Virus record (IMG/VR): IMGVR_UViG_3300017991_000185
Location: 1-42,219 of that record
Strand: one strand, 5' to 3'
Length of the DNA stretch: 42,219 bases
DNA from: a virus
The notes under the pieces are model-generated. The model made no database searches. It was given only the letters and a program-made list of their open reading frames with translations, and was not told the DNA's origin. Shown in pieces: positions 28,318 to 36,369 of the stretch (position 1 is the first letter of the stretch; every line of letters begins with the position of its first letter). The translations under genes were made by a program, and so were the position numbers.

Positions 28318-29945
28318 TAAATCCTCCCTCCGGGGACCCAGTACAAAACGCCCCGGTTAAATTTGAACCAGCCGCTTGACGAATTGTTTCTGAACCTGAA
28401 GCGTATCCAGTCGGAATGGGTTCTCAAGGACACCTTCTCGCGCGATAGGGTATTTGCGCTTGAAAGGCTTGACGCCGTTGTCCAGTTTGCTCCCTTGTCA
28501 AGGGAATAGTCAACGTCCATCCCGGAGCCGAGCCAGGATACGTCGAGCCTTAGGTTCCACTGCCTTCTGGCAAGGTCGGTGAAATTGAAATCCCTTGTCT
28601 CAAAATAACCATCTATTGCCGTATCGTTGTCATTATATGAATCGAAGTTTGTTTCATATATCACCCCGTCTTTGTCCCCGAAAATGATGGTAGGATTAAG
28701 CCGGAGCGAATATCTGTCATCGAACTGACCCGTATCGGAGTCCATCGTCCCGGACGCGTCGTCAAATGTCTGCCCGCTTTGCTGCTCGTATTTCCCTATG
28801 GCGGTAAGGTAATCACCATAAGAATGGCGAGTCCAGCCCCCGGAGTCATAATGGTAACACCACGCCACATTCGGGTATGTATTATCTCCGTAAGGGACGA
28901 AGAGCCAGTATTCTTTTAGCTCCTTAATAATGGCAGCAAAACATCTATCCATCTGCGCGGGGTTGATATTACTTATCAACTGGTCCTTCACGTTCGTTCC
29001 TATGGACCGGACGTCTAACCCGTCGAATTCATAAACATCATCGGAGCCGAGAAAAAATACTCTATCAGGAAGGGCCTTTACCGTATGTCCCGCAGCACAG
29101 CCCACTCCGTTTACCTTCTGGTCGAAGGCGAAAATATCATTATCCTCGGTGGCGTAACACAGCCAGATACTATTTTCCTTGCATATTACCAAATAATCAG
29201 AAGCGAACTTACACGCACCCTTTATCCAGTCCTCACCGGGAAGGTCGTTATAAGAAGCGTTCCCATTGGTAAAGTCATCGGGAGTGGCCGTATCGGACCA
29301 TCTGGCTCTCTGGGGGTTCCTTGTGCCCGATTCTGTGGTATCCAGTAGGAATAGATGGTTCTTGAACTCAATGACATAACGGGCCTTTACCGATGCCAAA
29401 TCCTCTACCTGGGTATCATCATTGGGCTTGAATACATAAACGTTATCCACCCCATTGGTAAACACAAACCACGGGTTGGATTCGGTGTTCTTACGAATTG
29501 ATGTATAACTCAACAAAACATCATCATTGCCGGAAAAGGTAGAGGCGTCCCCGTAAACCCCCGACCCATAAGCCCCGCCGCCGTAAGAGCCCGCCCCTAT
29601 GCCTCCGTAAATACCGGAGCCGTAAGTGCTATATCCATAAGGGGTACTGGCCTCTACGCTACTGAACAACCTGTCCCATTCCTCGTTTGTGGTATCCCAT
29701 TTATACGCATTGGACGTAGTGATGGCCAGTAGCCAGCCGTTGCCCTGATAGTCTTTGAAATGATGAGTGCCGAGCACCGACCCGGACAATGAATTTCCTT
29801 TGGTTGCATATCCGGTGCGCTTGGCGACATACCCTTCATCCACGTGGATATTCCGGCAGTCGGCCATTTCCAAGTCGCCGATTAAATCGCCGGGGAAATT
29901 GTATCTCAGTCCTTTATAGGGAGCTATTATGGGATGGATGTTCAT
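28317..29945 (-). CDS. Tail tube / tail hub-type structural protein, 542 aa
   Basis: ATG 29945 is preferred because it overlaps the lipoprotein stop (ATGA) and because its first codons are duplicated at the other side of that gene. The N-terminal part (NIHPIIAPYKGLRYNFPGDL and DEGYVAKRTGYATKGNS) is characteristic of podovirus tail proteins that sit below the head-tail adaptor. A Gly/Tyr-rich segment (YGSGIYGGIGAGSYGGGAYG) near residue 120 and a beta-rich remainder are visible. Final assignment needs structural comparison. Confidence 0.75.
   Translation of the reverse strand: MNIHPIIAPYKGLRYNFPGDLIGDLEMADCRNIHVDEGYVAKRTGYATKGNSLSGSVLGTHHFKDYQGNGWLLAITTSNAYKWDTTNEEWDRLFSSVEASTPYGYSTYGSGIYGGIGAGSYGGGAYGSGVYGDASTFSGNDDVLLSYTSIRKNTESNPWFVFTNGVDNVYVFKPNDDTQVEDLASVKARYVIEFKNHLFLLDTTESGTRNPQRARWSDTATPDDFTNGNASYNDLPGEDWIKGACKFASDYLVICKENSIWLCYATEDNDIFAFDQKVNGVGCAAGHTVKALPDRVFFLGSDDVYEFDGLDVRSIGTNVKDQLISNINPAQMDRCFAAIIKELKEYWLFVPYGDNTYPNVAWCYHYDSGGWTRHSYGDYLTAIGKYEQQSGQTFDDASGTMDSDTGQFDDRYSLRLNPTIIFGDKDGVIYETNFDSYNDNDTAIDGYFETRDFNFTDLARRQWNLRLDVSWLGSGMDVDYSLDKGANWTTASSLSSANTLSREKVSLRTHSDWIRFRFRNNSSSGWFKFNRGVLYWVPGGRI
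29918..29945. repeat. 28-bp repeat flanking the lipoprotein gene, copy 1
   Basis: AGGGAGCTATTATGGGATGG continues to 29945. It matches 30359-30386 at 26 of 28 positions and contains the start codon and first codons of the tail tube gene (minus strand). Confidence 0.9.
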
Positions 29946-30343
29946 TTCTTGTCGCACCGGTCCGTGGTCATTCTGAAAGAAGGGGTCAAATATTCACCAC
30001 AGGTTTCATAAGGGAACCACCAGTACCTGTCTTTGTGAGACTCGGTGTAATCAAACCACTTACAGCCCAGATAGAACCCGTAATCACCCACACCCATAGA
30101 AATAAACGGACATACAATCCAGTCCGTGTACCATACATCCTTTGGCTCTGCGCCCTGCCAGGGGTTCCCTTCTCCGGGGATAGGACGGACCATAGGGCCT
30201 TGACGAAGCGCCAGCTTAATATTCCAGCCCTGACAATCGTCGCATCTGTCCTCGCGGTTGACCCATAAGCCGGTCCTATCAGAAGAAACAGTCATCTGAC
30301 AGCCGGCGAGAAAAAGTAGTGATGTAAAAATCAGCTTTCGCGT
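29942..30343 (-). CDS. Inserted lipoprotein gene with apparent ACG start
   Basis: The first ATG is at 30295, but the frame upstream encodes (T)RKLIFTSLLFLAGCQ, a complete lipoprotein signal with lipobox LAGC. The only plausible start for that signal is ACG at 30343, which has AGGA 7 nt upstream, so an original ATG may have changed to ACG or ACG may be used. The exported domain is Cys/Trp-rich (DRCDDCQGWNIKL; WFPYETCGEYLTPSFRM; 117 residues after Met). It is bracketed by 28-bp direct repeats copying the start of the tail gene, so it is an insertion. Confidence 0.65.
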   Translation of the reverse strand, partial: TRKLIFTSLLFLAGCQMTVSSDRTGLWVNREDRCDDCQGWNIKLALRQGPMVRPIPGEGNPWQGAEPKDVWYTDWIVCPFISMGVGDYGFYLGCKWFDYTESHKDRYWWFPYETCGEYLTPSFRMTTDRCDKK

Positions 30344-30358
30344 TTGTGGTTCCTAAAA

Positions 30359-30386
30359 AGGGAGCTATTATGGGATGGGTGTTCAC
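30359..30386. repeat. 28-bp repeat flanking the lipoprotein gene, copy 2
   Basis: Second copy, directly after the fibre gene stop, carrying GTG in place of the ATG of copy 1. Its frame runs 35 codons to a stop across the inserted gene, so it is probably the displaced original start of the tail gene. Confidence 0.88.
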
Positions 30387-31384
30387 TAAGAGCCCAATTC
30401 AACAGCCGATAGAACCCGCGGATACGAACCGCCGTCTTGATATGAAGTACCGCTACTTCCTACGTGTTGCCATTGAACCTTAAATGTATGCGACCCGGAG
30501 GAAAGCCCCGATACAATGTATTGCATATTTACGACGTCGCGGGAAGCGGTACTCCCGTAAGCCAAATATTTTTGGGTGCAATATTGATTGCTGCCGTCAA
30601 CATCAAAGCGCAGCTCGGCCGCGTATTGCAGGTCATCTCTGAATGTTGCGGTGAACGCGAGAAGAACTTTGCCACCTGTGGTTGTGAGTGTCACGGACAT
30701 ATCTGTCATGTCAGCCCACGACCCAGTTGTTTCGGTGATATTTGTTGTCCCAACAGCTTGGCCTGACTGTATGCGGTCATCTACATATTTCTTATTGGCA
30801 ATATCTTTGCTTTCTGTGGGAGCGGTATCGTCTTTCATCTCGCTGTTAGTTGGGAGAATACACACCTGCCCGAACTCCAGCTTGTTACTGGCATTGAGTT
30901 TCAAGAGAGACTTTGCGGTTCCGGTGCTATCTTTGGCAGTCAGATACGAATTATTATTAAGCTGGATATGGTCCTCGTCGATGGTGTCATCGGGGATGTC
31001 ATCGGCCTCAATATTCAACAACGAGTCAGTGCCACCCGACCCGCCCTTGGTGATTTGCTTTATATCTCCATTCTCGTTTTCCCAGAACAACTCAATGGAC
31101 CCGCCCACGTCCTTGCAATAGACCCATCCGGTATCTGAACCACCTGTCGGGTCGGAAGATTGCGGTCGGAAGCGGAACTTCTTGACGCCATAGTTGCCCT
31201 CGTGGGCATCGGTATCCCCGTCGTCCGAAGTGTTCCATCCGTAGAACTGGTCGGCCATCCTCTCGCCGACATCCTCTCTGGCCCATCTTATATGGTCGTC
31301 GGCGGTGGACCTGTCGTCAGTGCCTAGCGGATTGGACTCGTCCCAGGCGTGGGTGAAGTTGTTACCTGAAGCTGGTTCTCCCAT
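30386..31384 (-). CDS. Tail fibre-like protein, 332 aa
   Basis: ATG 31384 has AAGGAGGG upstream. Acidic, beta-rich protein with the modular look of a receptor-binding fibre: N-terminal region with DDRSTADDHIRWAREDVGERM, middle segment SKDIANKKYVDDRIQSGQA typical of phage fibre repeats, and a C-terminal beta domain (MTDMSVTLTTTGGKVLLAF ... GSHTFKVQWQHVG) resembling exported lectin or TNF-like folds. Likely binds the host surface. Stop TAG overlaps the repeat that precedes the inserted lipoprotein gene. Confidence 0.72.
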   Translation of the reverse strand: MGEPASGNNFTHAWDESNPLGTDDRSTADDHIRWAREDVGERMADQFYGWNTSDDGDTDAHEGNYGVKKFRFRPQSSDPTGGSDTGWVYCKDVGGSIELFWENENGDIKQITKGGSGGTDSLLNIEADDIPDDTIDEDHIQLNNNSYLTAKDSTGTAKSLLKLNASNKLEFGQVCILPTNSEMKDDTAPTESKDIANKKYVDDRIQSGQAVGTTNITETTGSWADMTDMSVTLTTTGGKVLLAFTATFRDDLQYAAELRFDVDGSNQYCTQKYLAYGSTASRDVVNMQYIVSGLSSGSHTFKVQWQHVGSSGTSYQDGGSYPRVLSAVELGS

Positions 31385-31554
31385 CGTCCCTCCTTTTTAA
31401 CCGCCTTTGGCGGTATGTTCTTCTCCGCCTCCAAGAGTTTCTCAAGGCGCACGGATAAATGTAAAATCTGATGATAAATTCGGCGTGTCTCTGGAAGCTT
31501 GGGGCTTGCAGAGGAAAGTAACTCACTAACCTTACTGCTCAGTCCAGGTTGCAC
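31324..31554 (-). CDS. Small helical protein, about 76 aa
   Basis: Starts at GTG 31554 (AGGAA upstream) inside the end of the LamG gene and extends 61 nt into the fibre gene. Helical (TRRIYHQILHLSVRLEKLLEAEKN) with basic patches; possibly an adaptor or chaperone for the fibre. It is overlapped on both sides, so the start and reality are not certain. Confidence 0.5.
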   Translation of the reverse strand: MQPGLSSKVSELLSSASPKLPETRRIYHQILHLSVRLEKLLEAEKNIPPKAVKKEGRWENQLQVTTSPTPGTSPIR

Positions 31555-32470
31555 TGTTCCTGCTCTGGCGGCTCCAGGTAGTTGAGGGAGAGGATTGCTG
31601 CGTCCAGGATGTCGTACGAGAATGTTTGGGGTTCCAGAGAGATTGACCTTTACCGCCCTCGACCCAGGTTACGTGGTCGGTGTCATTGATAGTTCCGCTT
31701 AGCTCTGTTTCCGCGCCATTTACTACTGCGTAACCAGTCACGGTAGAGCCCGACCCGTTATCGCATCGCGTGTACCATCCGTTCCATATATCCCTACCAT
31801 AGGCTCTTGAGCCCTCTCCGTTGTTGTAGATTTCCTCAACTTCGTGAGAAGTAAGCAGTCGCTTGTAAAGGCGAATATCATCCATTGCCCCCGTAAAGGA
31901 CGGCACGGGACTGCCAATAATAGCGCCACTACCACCGATATACAGCGTTTGCCCCCCGCTGTTTATCGTTCCTGAAATTTCAGTTATACCTTCGGTAGTA
32001 CAAAGGCTTGCGTTGGAATAAATGCAGGCATTCCCGTCTCTGTCCAAGGTTATTGTTATATGCTGCCACTCCCCGGTCGGCGACGGCCCTGTTATCCAAC
32101 TGCTATTGACTCCATCACCCAAAAGAACACGAAGCCCTTCGTGCCAACTTGACGCAGTAACCCGATAGCCGTTTGCGGTTGCCTTTGTTGTATCCAATAA
32201 GACTTCACTGGTAGCGTCGGATATAATCGCCCAAAAGCAAACGGAGAAATCCCCGTCCTCCGGCACAAGGGCCGCGTCACTTGTAACCGAGCAATACCCA
32301 CCCCCATCAAAATCCAAATAGTAATAACTCATACAATTAGGGTCCTCTAACCCCCAGTCCTCGACGAGTAGTGCCAAATCCTCAAAGTCAACTCTACAAT
32401 CGCCATTGATGTCAGACCTAAGCCCCCCGAAGCACACCGAACACAACAACAAGGCAATTAAAGTTCTCAT
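31532..32470 (-). CDS. Secreted LamG-domain protein with dockerin-like calcium loop
   Basis: ATG 32470 has AAGGAG 7 nt upstream. Order of parts: signal peptide (MRTLIALLLCSVCFG, residues 1-16), a dockerin/EF-hand-type loop DINGDCRVDFEDLALLVEDW (about 20-39), a LamG/concanavalin-like domain (about 60-230; SGTINSGGQTLYIGG, FTGAMDDIRLYKRLL, EVEEIYNNG), and a C-terminal W-T/S-x-Q repeat tail (about 285-312). The dockerin loop followed by LamG is a hallmark of exported planctomycete proteins. It has its own promoter just upstream. A surface-binding role on host or virion is inferred. Confidence 0.78.
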   Translation of the reverse strand: MRTLIALLLCSVCFGGLRSDINGDCRVDFEDLALLVEDWGLEDPNCMSYYYLDFDGGGYCSVTSDAALVPEDGDFSVCFWAIISDATSEVLLDTTKATANGYRVTASSWHEGLRVLLGDGVNSSWITGPSPTGEWQHITITLDRDGNACIYSNASLCTTEGITEISGTINSGGQTLYIGGSGAIIGSPVPSFTGAMDDIRLYKRLLTSHEVEEIYNNGEGSRAYGRDIWNGWYTRCDNGSGSTVTGYAVVNGAETELSGTINDTDHVTWVEGGKGQSLWNPKHSRTTSWTQQSSPSTTWSRQSRNSATWTEQ

Positions 32471-32492
32471 GGCATTCTCCTTTCTCACTGTA

Positions 32493-32520
32493 TTCTATCT
32501 CACTGTCGGCAAATGTCAAG
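32493..32520 (-). promoter_or_regulatory. Promoter of the LamG/dockerin gene
   Basis: Minus-strand TTGACA (32520-32515), 16-bp spacer, TAGAAT (32498-32493). The start is near 32486, 16 nt before ATG 32470, leaving just enough room for AAGGAG. It has the same -35, spacer length and -10 as the integrase promoter at 7943-7970, so the gene may be expressed with the prophage functions. Confidence 0.75.
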
Positions 32521-32526
32521 CGAAAA

Positions 32527-33249
32527 TTATGAATAATGGGCATCTTCGTCGTTCATCCACCGCGTCAGCGAGTTTACTCGCGTGGCCCCCGCGCCCATAG
32601 ATGAACCGGGGGCGGGAGCCATCCCCTCCTCCAGAGAGCCGAATTTCTGCGTATTATCAGCTTGTATCATTGCCTGGAGCATTCCAACCCCGTCGTTGAG
32701 CCATACTCGGTACTTCTCGTGGTCGTGGTCGTACCTGAAGCCGTAGGCGGTGGCTATTAGCTCCACCACTTCCGGGTGATTGTCTATTAAATCGTTAGTA
32801 TCGGAATCGCCGGACAAATCGTCCAGATAGCCGTAATACTCAAAATTGATAGTCCAGGCGGTGTCGTCGTTATCCGAATGGCCCGGTTCGGGGTATAAAT
32901 GAATCTGGCCGTCCTGAATGGCGTAATGCCGGGGCTCGCCGGGGTCGTCTGTGTCTCTATATCGCCACTTGTTCTCAATGTCCTGTTTGTGGGCCTTGGT
33001 CAAGGGGACCCGATAATCGTCGGAATCTATAAGTTCGCAGTTTATCTCCGACTTGAAATCGTCAGGAAGAGCATAACTTCTCTGCCCATCCACCGTAGAG
33101 GAAGTGCATTCCGTCTCCATAAAGCTGAAATTATGGGCACGGCAGATAAACCTCTGGGCGTCGTTTATCCAGCGGTTCAACTGGGTATCCGTCAGGTCGT
33201 CCCTGTCCAGGTTCTCTTCGACTCTGGTTCTTATATCAGATAAGCTCAT
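32527..33249 (-). CDS. Head-tail adaptor (connector) protein, 240 aa
   Basis: The N-terminal half follows the layout of phage head-completion adaptors: LSDIRTRVEENLDRDDLTDTQ, LNRWINDAQRFICRAHNFSF, then a beta segment RSYALPDDFKSEINCELID. It is of the gp6/P22 gp4 adaptor style, encoded near tail genes. It overlaps the upstream basic small gene as ATGA. As family knowledge these proteins form a ring below the portal. Confidence 0.78.
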   Translation of the reverse strand: MSLSDIRTRVEENLDRDDLTDTQLNRWINDAQRFICRAHNFSFMETECTSSTVDGQRSYALPDDFKSEINCELIDSDDYRVPLTKAHKQDIENKWRYRDTDDPGEPRHYAIQDGQIHLYPEPGHSDNDDTAWTINFEYYGYLDDLSGDSDTNDLIDNHPEVVELIATAYGFRYDHDHEKYRVWLNDGVGMLQAMIQADNTQKFGSLEEGMAPAPGSSMGAGATRVNSLTRWMNDEDAHYS

Positions 33250-33356
33250 TTCTTACACTTTCGTCCTCTACGCCCATAATTGCCGTGACTTTTTCGTCTT
33301 GCAGAGCCCTTGTAAGGCCCTGTGCCGTCTCGTTTATTTCTGCGTGAATATGCCAT
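33246..33356 (-). CDS. Small, very basic protein, 36 aa
   Basis: ATG 33356 follows GAGGAATAA and overlaps the previous stop (TAAATG). The protein is one-third Arg/Lys (MAYSRRNKRDGTGPYKGSAR ...), suiting nucleic-acid or virion binding. Tight overlaps at both ends support it as real. Confidence 0.62.
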   Translation of the reverse strand: MAYSRRNKRDGTGPYKGSARRKSHGNYGRRGRKCKK

Positions 33357-34940
33357 TTATTCCTCTATTGTCTTGGTCTGGTAGTCATATCGTGCGCGAT
33401 AGTAATCGCCTCCCAAACTAAGTGTTTCTATTGCCCTGATTTCGATTCTGCCACCCCACGACCAGACCATTCCAGCGGCGGGGTCTGTGCCTCCGTCGAA
33501 GCCGTCCAAGTCATTAAATACGTATGACTTGTCACTTTCATAGTAGATGCTATCGCAGGGGCCCGTTCCCATCAACTTTATCCAGACATCAGCAAAGCTC
33601 GGCTCTATTGCAATCTCGGAATATCCGTGTTGATGACCTGTGCTCGGCGTAACAGTTGTTTGCCAATCTGGAGGAAATCTCCACGCTGGAACGTCACTGG
33701 TCGGCTCCTCTTTCCATTCCGGGCCGTAACATTTGTCAACATCCGTATCGGCCTCAAAAGCAACAGCCACAGAAATATCATAGCCTTGCTTGTTCCACTG
33801 CTGAGCAACCCACATATAAGGCTCTGCGGCATCGCGAGTCCCTTCGTCCGCTGCTGCGTCCCAATCAACGAAACCATCATAATAAAAATAAATCTCCCCG
33901 CCTGTATATAAACGCCTCAAAGGGTTCGCGCCAGAGCCCCAAATGTCACCCTTATCGACGCCGTTAACAAACAGATTCGGCCCATCTTCGTATTGATTCC
34001 CCACCCCCAAATCTGCCGCAAGGTACGTAAATGGCGCATTCGCCGCCGGGTCGGTATGCGCCCACCCCCCGGTTCCCAGCTTTGCGCCACCATCAGCGCA
34101 ACTGCTTAGATAAAAACTGATATTTGTATTATTACTCGACAGTTGCTGCACAGTCGAATCTAACGAGTTGTCCTCGCCCTGCGCGAAGCCTGCGGCATTA
34201 AACTTTGCCCCAAATTGCGTGTAATAATCCTCACCAATTGTTATTAAATCGTGCCCCTGCGCAGTATTGGCAGAGCGGGTCGTGGAAGGGTCGCCTGACG
34301 AACCGGAATTAAATGTGCGTATGCCTATAATCCTCGCTGTGCCAGCGGCATCATTGTGTGTTACTCGGAACTTCTTGGAACCATCAGCGACTGCGTCGCT
34401 AAAGCAGGTCGTGACGGTTACATTGGTTGCTGTCCCGCTATCATATGTGCCCGTGGAGCCATCAAAACTGTATTGCAAATTAGCCCCATTACCCCCACTT
34501 ACATCATACGTGATGAGCTGTATGATGTTGTGTCCTGCCGGGACTGTAATCTCAGCATAATCGTTCTGCGCGCTAGTCATCCGATACAGCCAGCATCCGG
34601 CCGAACTATCCGCCCAACTGCCGCCCGCATTTTCCGACCAATCAGCAGCCCCATATGGCGTAAATGTTTCGCCTTCACGCACCCTGCCGTAAAAAACCTC
34701 TCTGATATATATATAACTATCTGTGTTGGCTTGGTCCGGGTGCGAATTGGTTAGTGTCCACCGCGACCAATAATCACCATCCGCATCGGCCGGAACGTAG
34801 ATGTACCACGTGTACAAATTAAAAGCATCACGCACAATCACCGGGTCGGGTGTTGCAGCAAAAGCAGCCGCCGCATACAAGGCAGTCTGGGCGAAGCACG
34901 CACTCGCCACCAATAACGCCAAGATTATTCCTCGTCGCAT
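33357..34940 (-). CDS. Large secreted beta-rich protein, 527 aa
   Basis: ATG 34940 has AAAGGAAAG upstream. A cleavable signal peptide covers about residues 1-28 (GIILALLVASACFAQTALYA, then AAAFAA). The rest is long and beta-rich with many Asp, Tyr and Trp, reminiscent of exported carbohydrate-binding or adhesive proteins (TWYIYVPADADGDYWSRW; LGTGGWAHTDPAANAPF). No catalytic motif is recognised. It is encoded amid virion genes, which is unusual for a signal-peptide protein; it may modify the virion or the host surface. Confidence 0.7.
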   Translation of the reverse strand: MRRGIILALLVASACFAQTALYAAAAFAATPDPVIVRDAFNLYTWYIYVPADADGDYWSRWTLTNSHPDQANTDSYIYIREVFYGRVREGETFTPYGAADWSENAGGSWADSSAGCWLYRMTSAQNDYAEITVPAGHNIIQLITYDVSGGNGANLQYSFDGSTGTYDSGTATNVTVTTCFSDAVADGSKKFRVTHNDAAGTARIIGIRTFNSGSSGDPSTTRSANTAQGHDLITIGEDYYTQFGAKFNAAGFAQGEDNSLDSTVQQLSSNNTNISFYLSSCADGGAKLGTGGWAHTDPAANAPFTYLAADLGVGNQYEDGPNLFVNGVDKGDIWGSGANPLRRLYTGGEIYFYYDGFVDWDAAADEGTRDAAEPYMWVAQQWNKQGYDISVAVAFEADTDVDKCYGPEWKEEPTSDVPAWRFPPDWQTTVTPSTGHQHGYSEIAIEPSFADVWIKLMGTGPCDSIYYESDKSYVFNDLDGFDGGTDPAAGMVWSWGGRIEIRAIETLSLGGDYYRARYDYQTKTIEE

Positions 34941-35056
34941 TTTCTTTCCTTTATAAATGCGTCCAGCTCAAGCTCGTCAACACCCAGCGCTTCGGCCATT
35001 TTGATGGCATCGGCAAGAGCTTGAAGGTCTAAATCACATACATTAGTACCAGGCAT
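34925..35056 (-). CDS. Small acidic protein, 43 aa
   Basis: ATG 35056 to TAA at 34925-34927. Compact amphipathic peptide (LDLQALADAIKMAEALGVDE; FIKERKCDEE). It overlaps the upstream gene by 14 nt and the downstream one by 16 nt. The ribosome site is weak, so moderate confidence. Confidence 0.5.
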   Translation of the reverse strand: MPGTNVCDLDLQALADAIKMAEALGVDELELDAFIKERKCDEE

Positions 35057-35630
35057 ACCAGACACTCACATTGCCCGCCTCGGTCCCGGTGGAGCCGTCG
35101 GCGCCCCAGACATACACATAAACATATCTATAGCCCATCAGGTCGAAGCACAGTTTGGCCACCGAGCCTTTATCGTCACTGTTCTCCGCGCCCACAGAAG
35201 TAGGCCATTCGTCCGTAACGGATAAAGTATCCGCCCAGAACTTGCCCGTCCCGCTTGAGCCGTCGGGGTAAGTAACTACATCCTGTGAGCCTAAAGTAGC
35301 AGTTCCGTAACATACGACCGTTGCGGGGCCGCCGTGCCGCCACGCCATAACCATAAAGGAAAAGGAATCATTTGCGGCGTCCCCTCCGGCAAAAATCAAC
35401 TCGACGGCATTTGCGTTGGTTCGGCCCTTGCCGGAAAATATATCAACAGCTCCTGACGCCATATTGGAAAAGGCGCCGCCGTTACCGTCAAGGTCGATGC
35501 ACGCCTCAAGGTCCCCACCATCCTCGTTGGCCGCGGCCCTCAATTCCTGATATCGAACTTCAGGCGTCTCAAGAACAGCCCCCAGAATGAAACAGGCACT
35601 AATTGCTAACAGAAAAAGAAGTTTTTTCAT
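35043..35630 (-). CDS. Secreted protein with signal peptide, 195 aa
   Basis: ATG 35630 is chosen because GAGG lies 8 nt upstream and a signal peptide begins there (MKKLLFLLAISACFILGAV); a longer frame would bury it. The mature part is beta-rich with Asp/Gly loops (EACIDLDGNGGAFSNM; FWADTLSVTDEWPTS; YRYVYVYVWGADGS). No family recognised. It is the first of three consecutive signal-peptide proteins in this direction and overlaps the FkbM gene end by 32 nt. Confidence 0.7.
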   Translation of the reverse strand: MKKLLFLLAISACFILGAVLETPEVRYQELRAAANEDGGDLEACIDLDGNGGAFSNMASGAVDIFSGKGRTNANAVELIFAGGDAANDSFSFMVMAWRHGGPATVVCYGTATLGSQDVVTYPDGSSGTGKFWADTLSVTDEWPTSVGAENSDDKGSVAKLCFDLMGYRYVYVYVWGADGSTGTEAGNVSVWYAWY

Positions 35631-36369
35631 AATCCATCCTCGGCCAGGCCTGAAATAGAACACGATTATTGTATTTGTAGTTAAAGAAAAGATGTGGAAA
35701 TTTGCGCCGCGTATTGCGCCAGAAATATGTCCAGTCGAATATATCGCCCGTTAGATATTTGCGCGCATCGCAATGGTATTCTCCGAGCATCAAACGAAAC
35801 TTTCGCGCGCTTTCGTCGGACATATTTTCAAAAGAATCGACTTCCCCCCCTTCGCAATCCCACTTCACTAAATCGACTATTGGTATGTCTTTGGTCAATT
35901 CTTCGATGGTGATTACAGGAACTTCGTCTTTTTCGATTTGAGTGTAAGACCACGTTCTGTGCCCGGTTGCTATATACATACGAGCCCGTTCGGGACTCAC
36001 AACCAAATGCCCTCCGGTCGTGCGCGAGGCGTGCAACAGGCATCCATTCTTATACCCAACCGCGGCGTTTATAACCCTGCCGTCCATCTTGTTGGATTTA
36101 AGGTTCATCTCATAAAGCCGGGCAGACTCTTCACAGGGCTCCACCGCCACTAAACGGGCGTTAGGCCAGAACGATTTGGCGAAGACCCCAAAGCTCCCTA
36201 TGTGGCCACCGATATCCAGAATAGTCTCAGGCTGTACGCACCGGCTTAATTCTTCAAGTGCGTAACTGTCCGAGGAAATGACCTCGTTGAGAACCTTGTA
36301 GTCCTGAAATCCGTTCCGCACCCGTATATTGAACCGGAAACCGTGATGGTCAATCTGGGTTATGTCCAT
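35599..36369 (-). CDS. FkbM-family methyltransferase
   Basis: 256 residues. The SAM-binding motif ILDIGGHIGSFG (about residues 50-61) is followed by VAVEP near 74 and the FkbM-type late segment VDLVKWDCEGGEVDSFENM, typical of O-methyltransferases that act on sugars or natural products. ATG 36369 overlaps the end of the glycosyltransferase fusion by 10 nt, so the two are co-translated. Likely methylates a sugar added by the fusion enzyme; the acceptor is unknown. Confidence 0.87.
   Translation of the reverse strand: MDITQIDHHGFRFNIRVRNGFQDYKVLNEVISSDSYALEELSRCVQPETILDIGGHIGSFGVFAKSFWPNARLVAVEPCEESARLYEMNLKSNKMDGRVINAAVGYKNGCLLHASRTTGGHLVVSPERARMYIATGHRTWSYTQIEKDEVPVITIEELTKDIPIVDLVKWDCEGGEVDSFENMSDESARKFRLMLGEYHCDARKYLTGDIFDWTYFWRNTRRKFPHLFFNYKYNNRVLFQAWPRMDYEKTSFSVSN

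Noticed and set aside
29918-30386. Insertion sequence explaining the 28-bp repeats
   Set aside because: No transposase between them and no terminal inverted repeats; the repeat copies a gene start instead.
30386-31384. Diversity-generating retroelement acting on the fibre gene
   Set aside because: No reverse transcriptase and no template repeat were seen in any frame.
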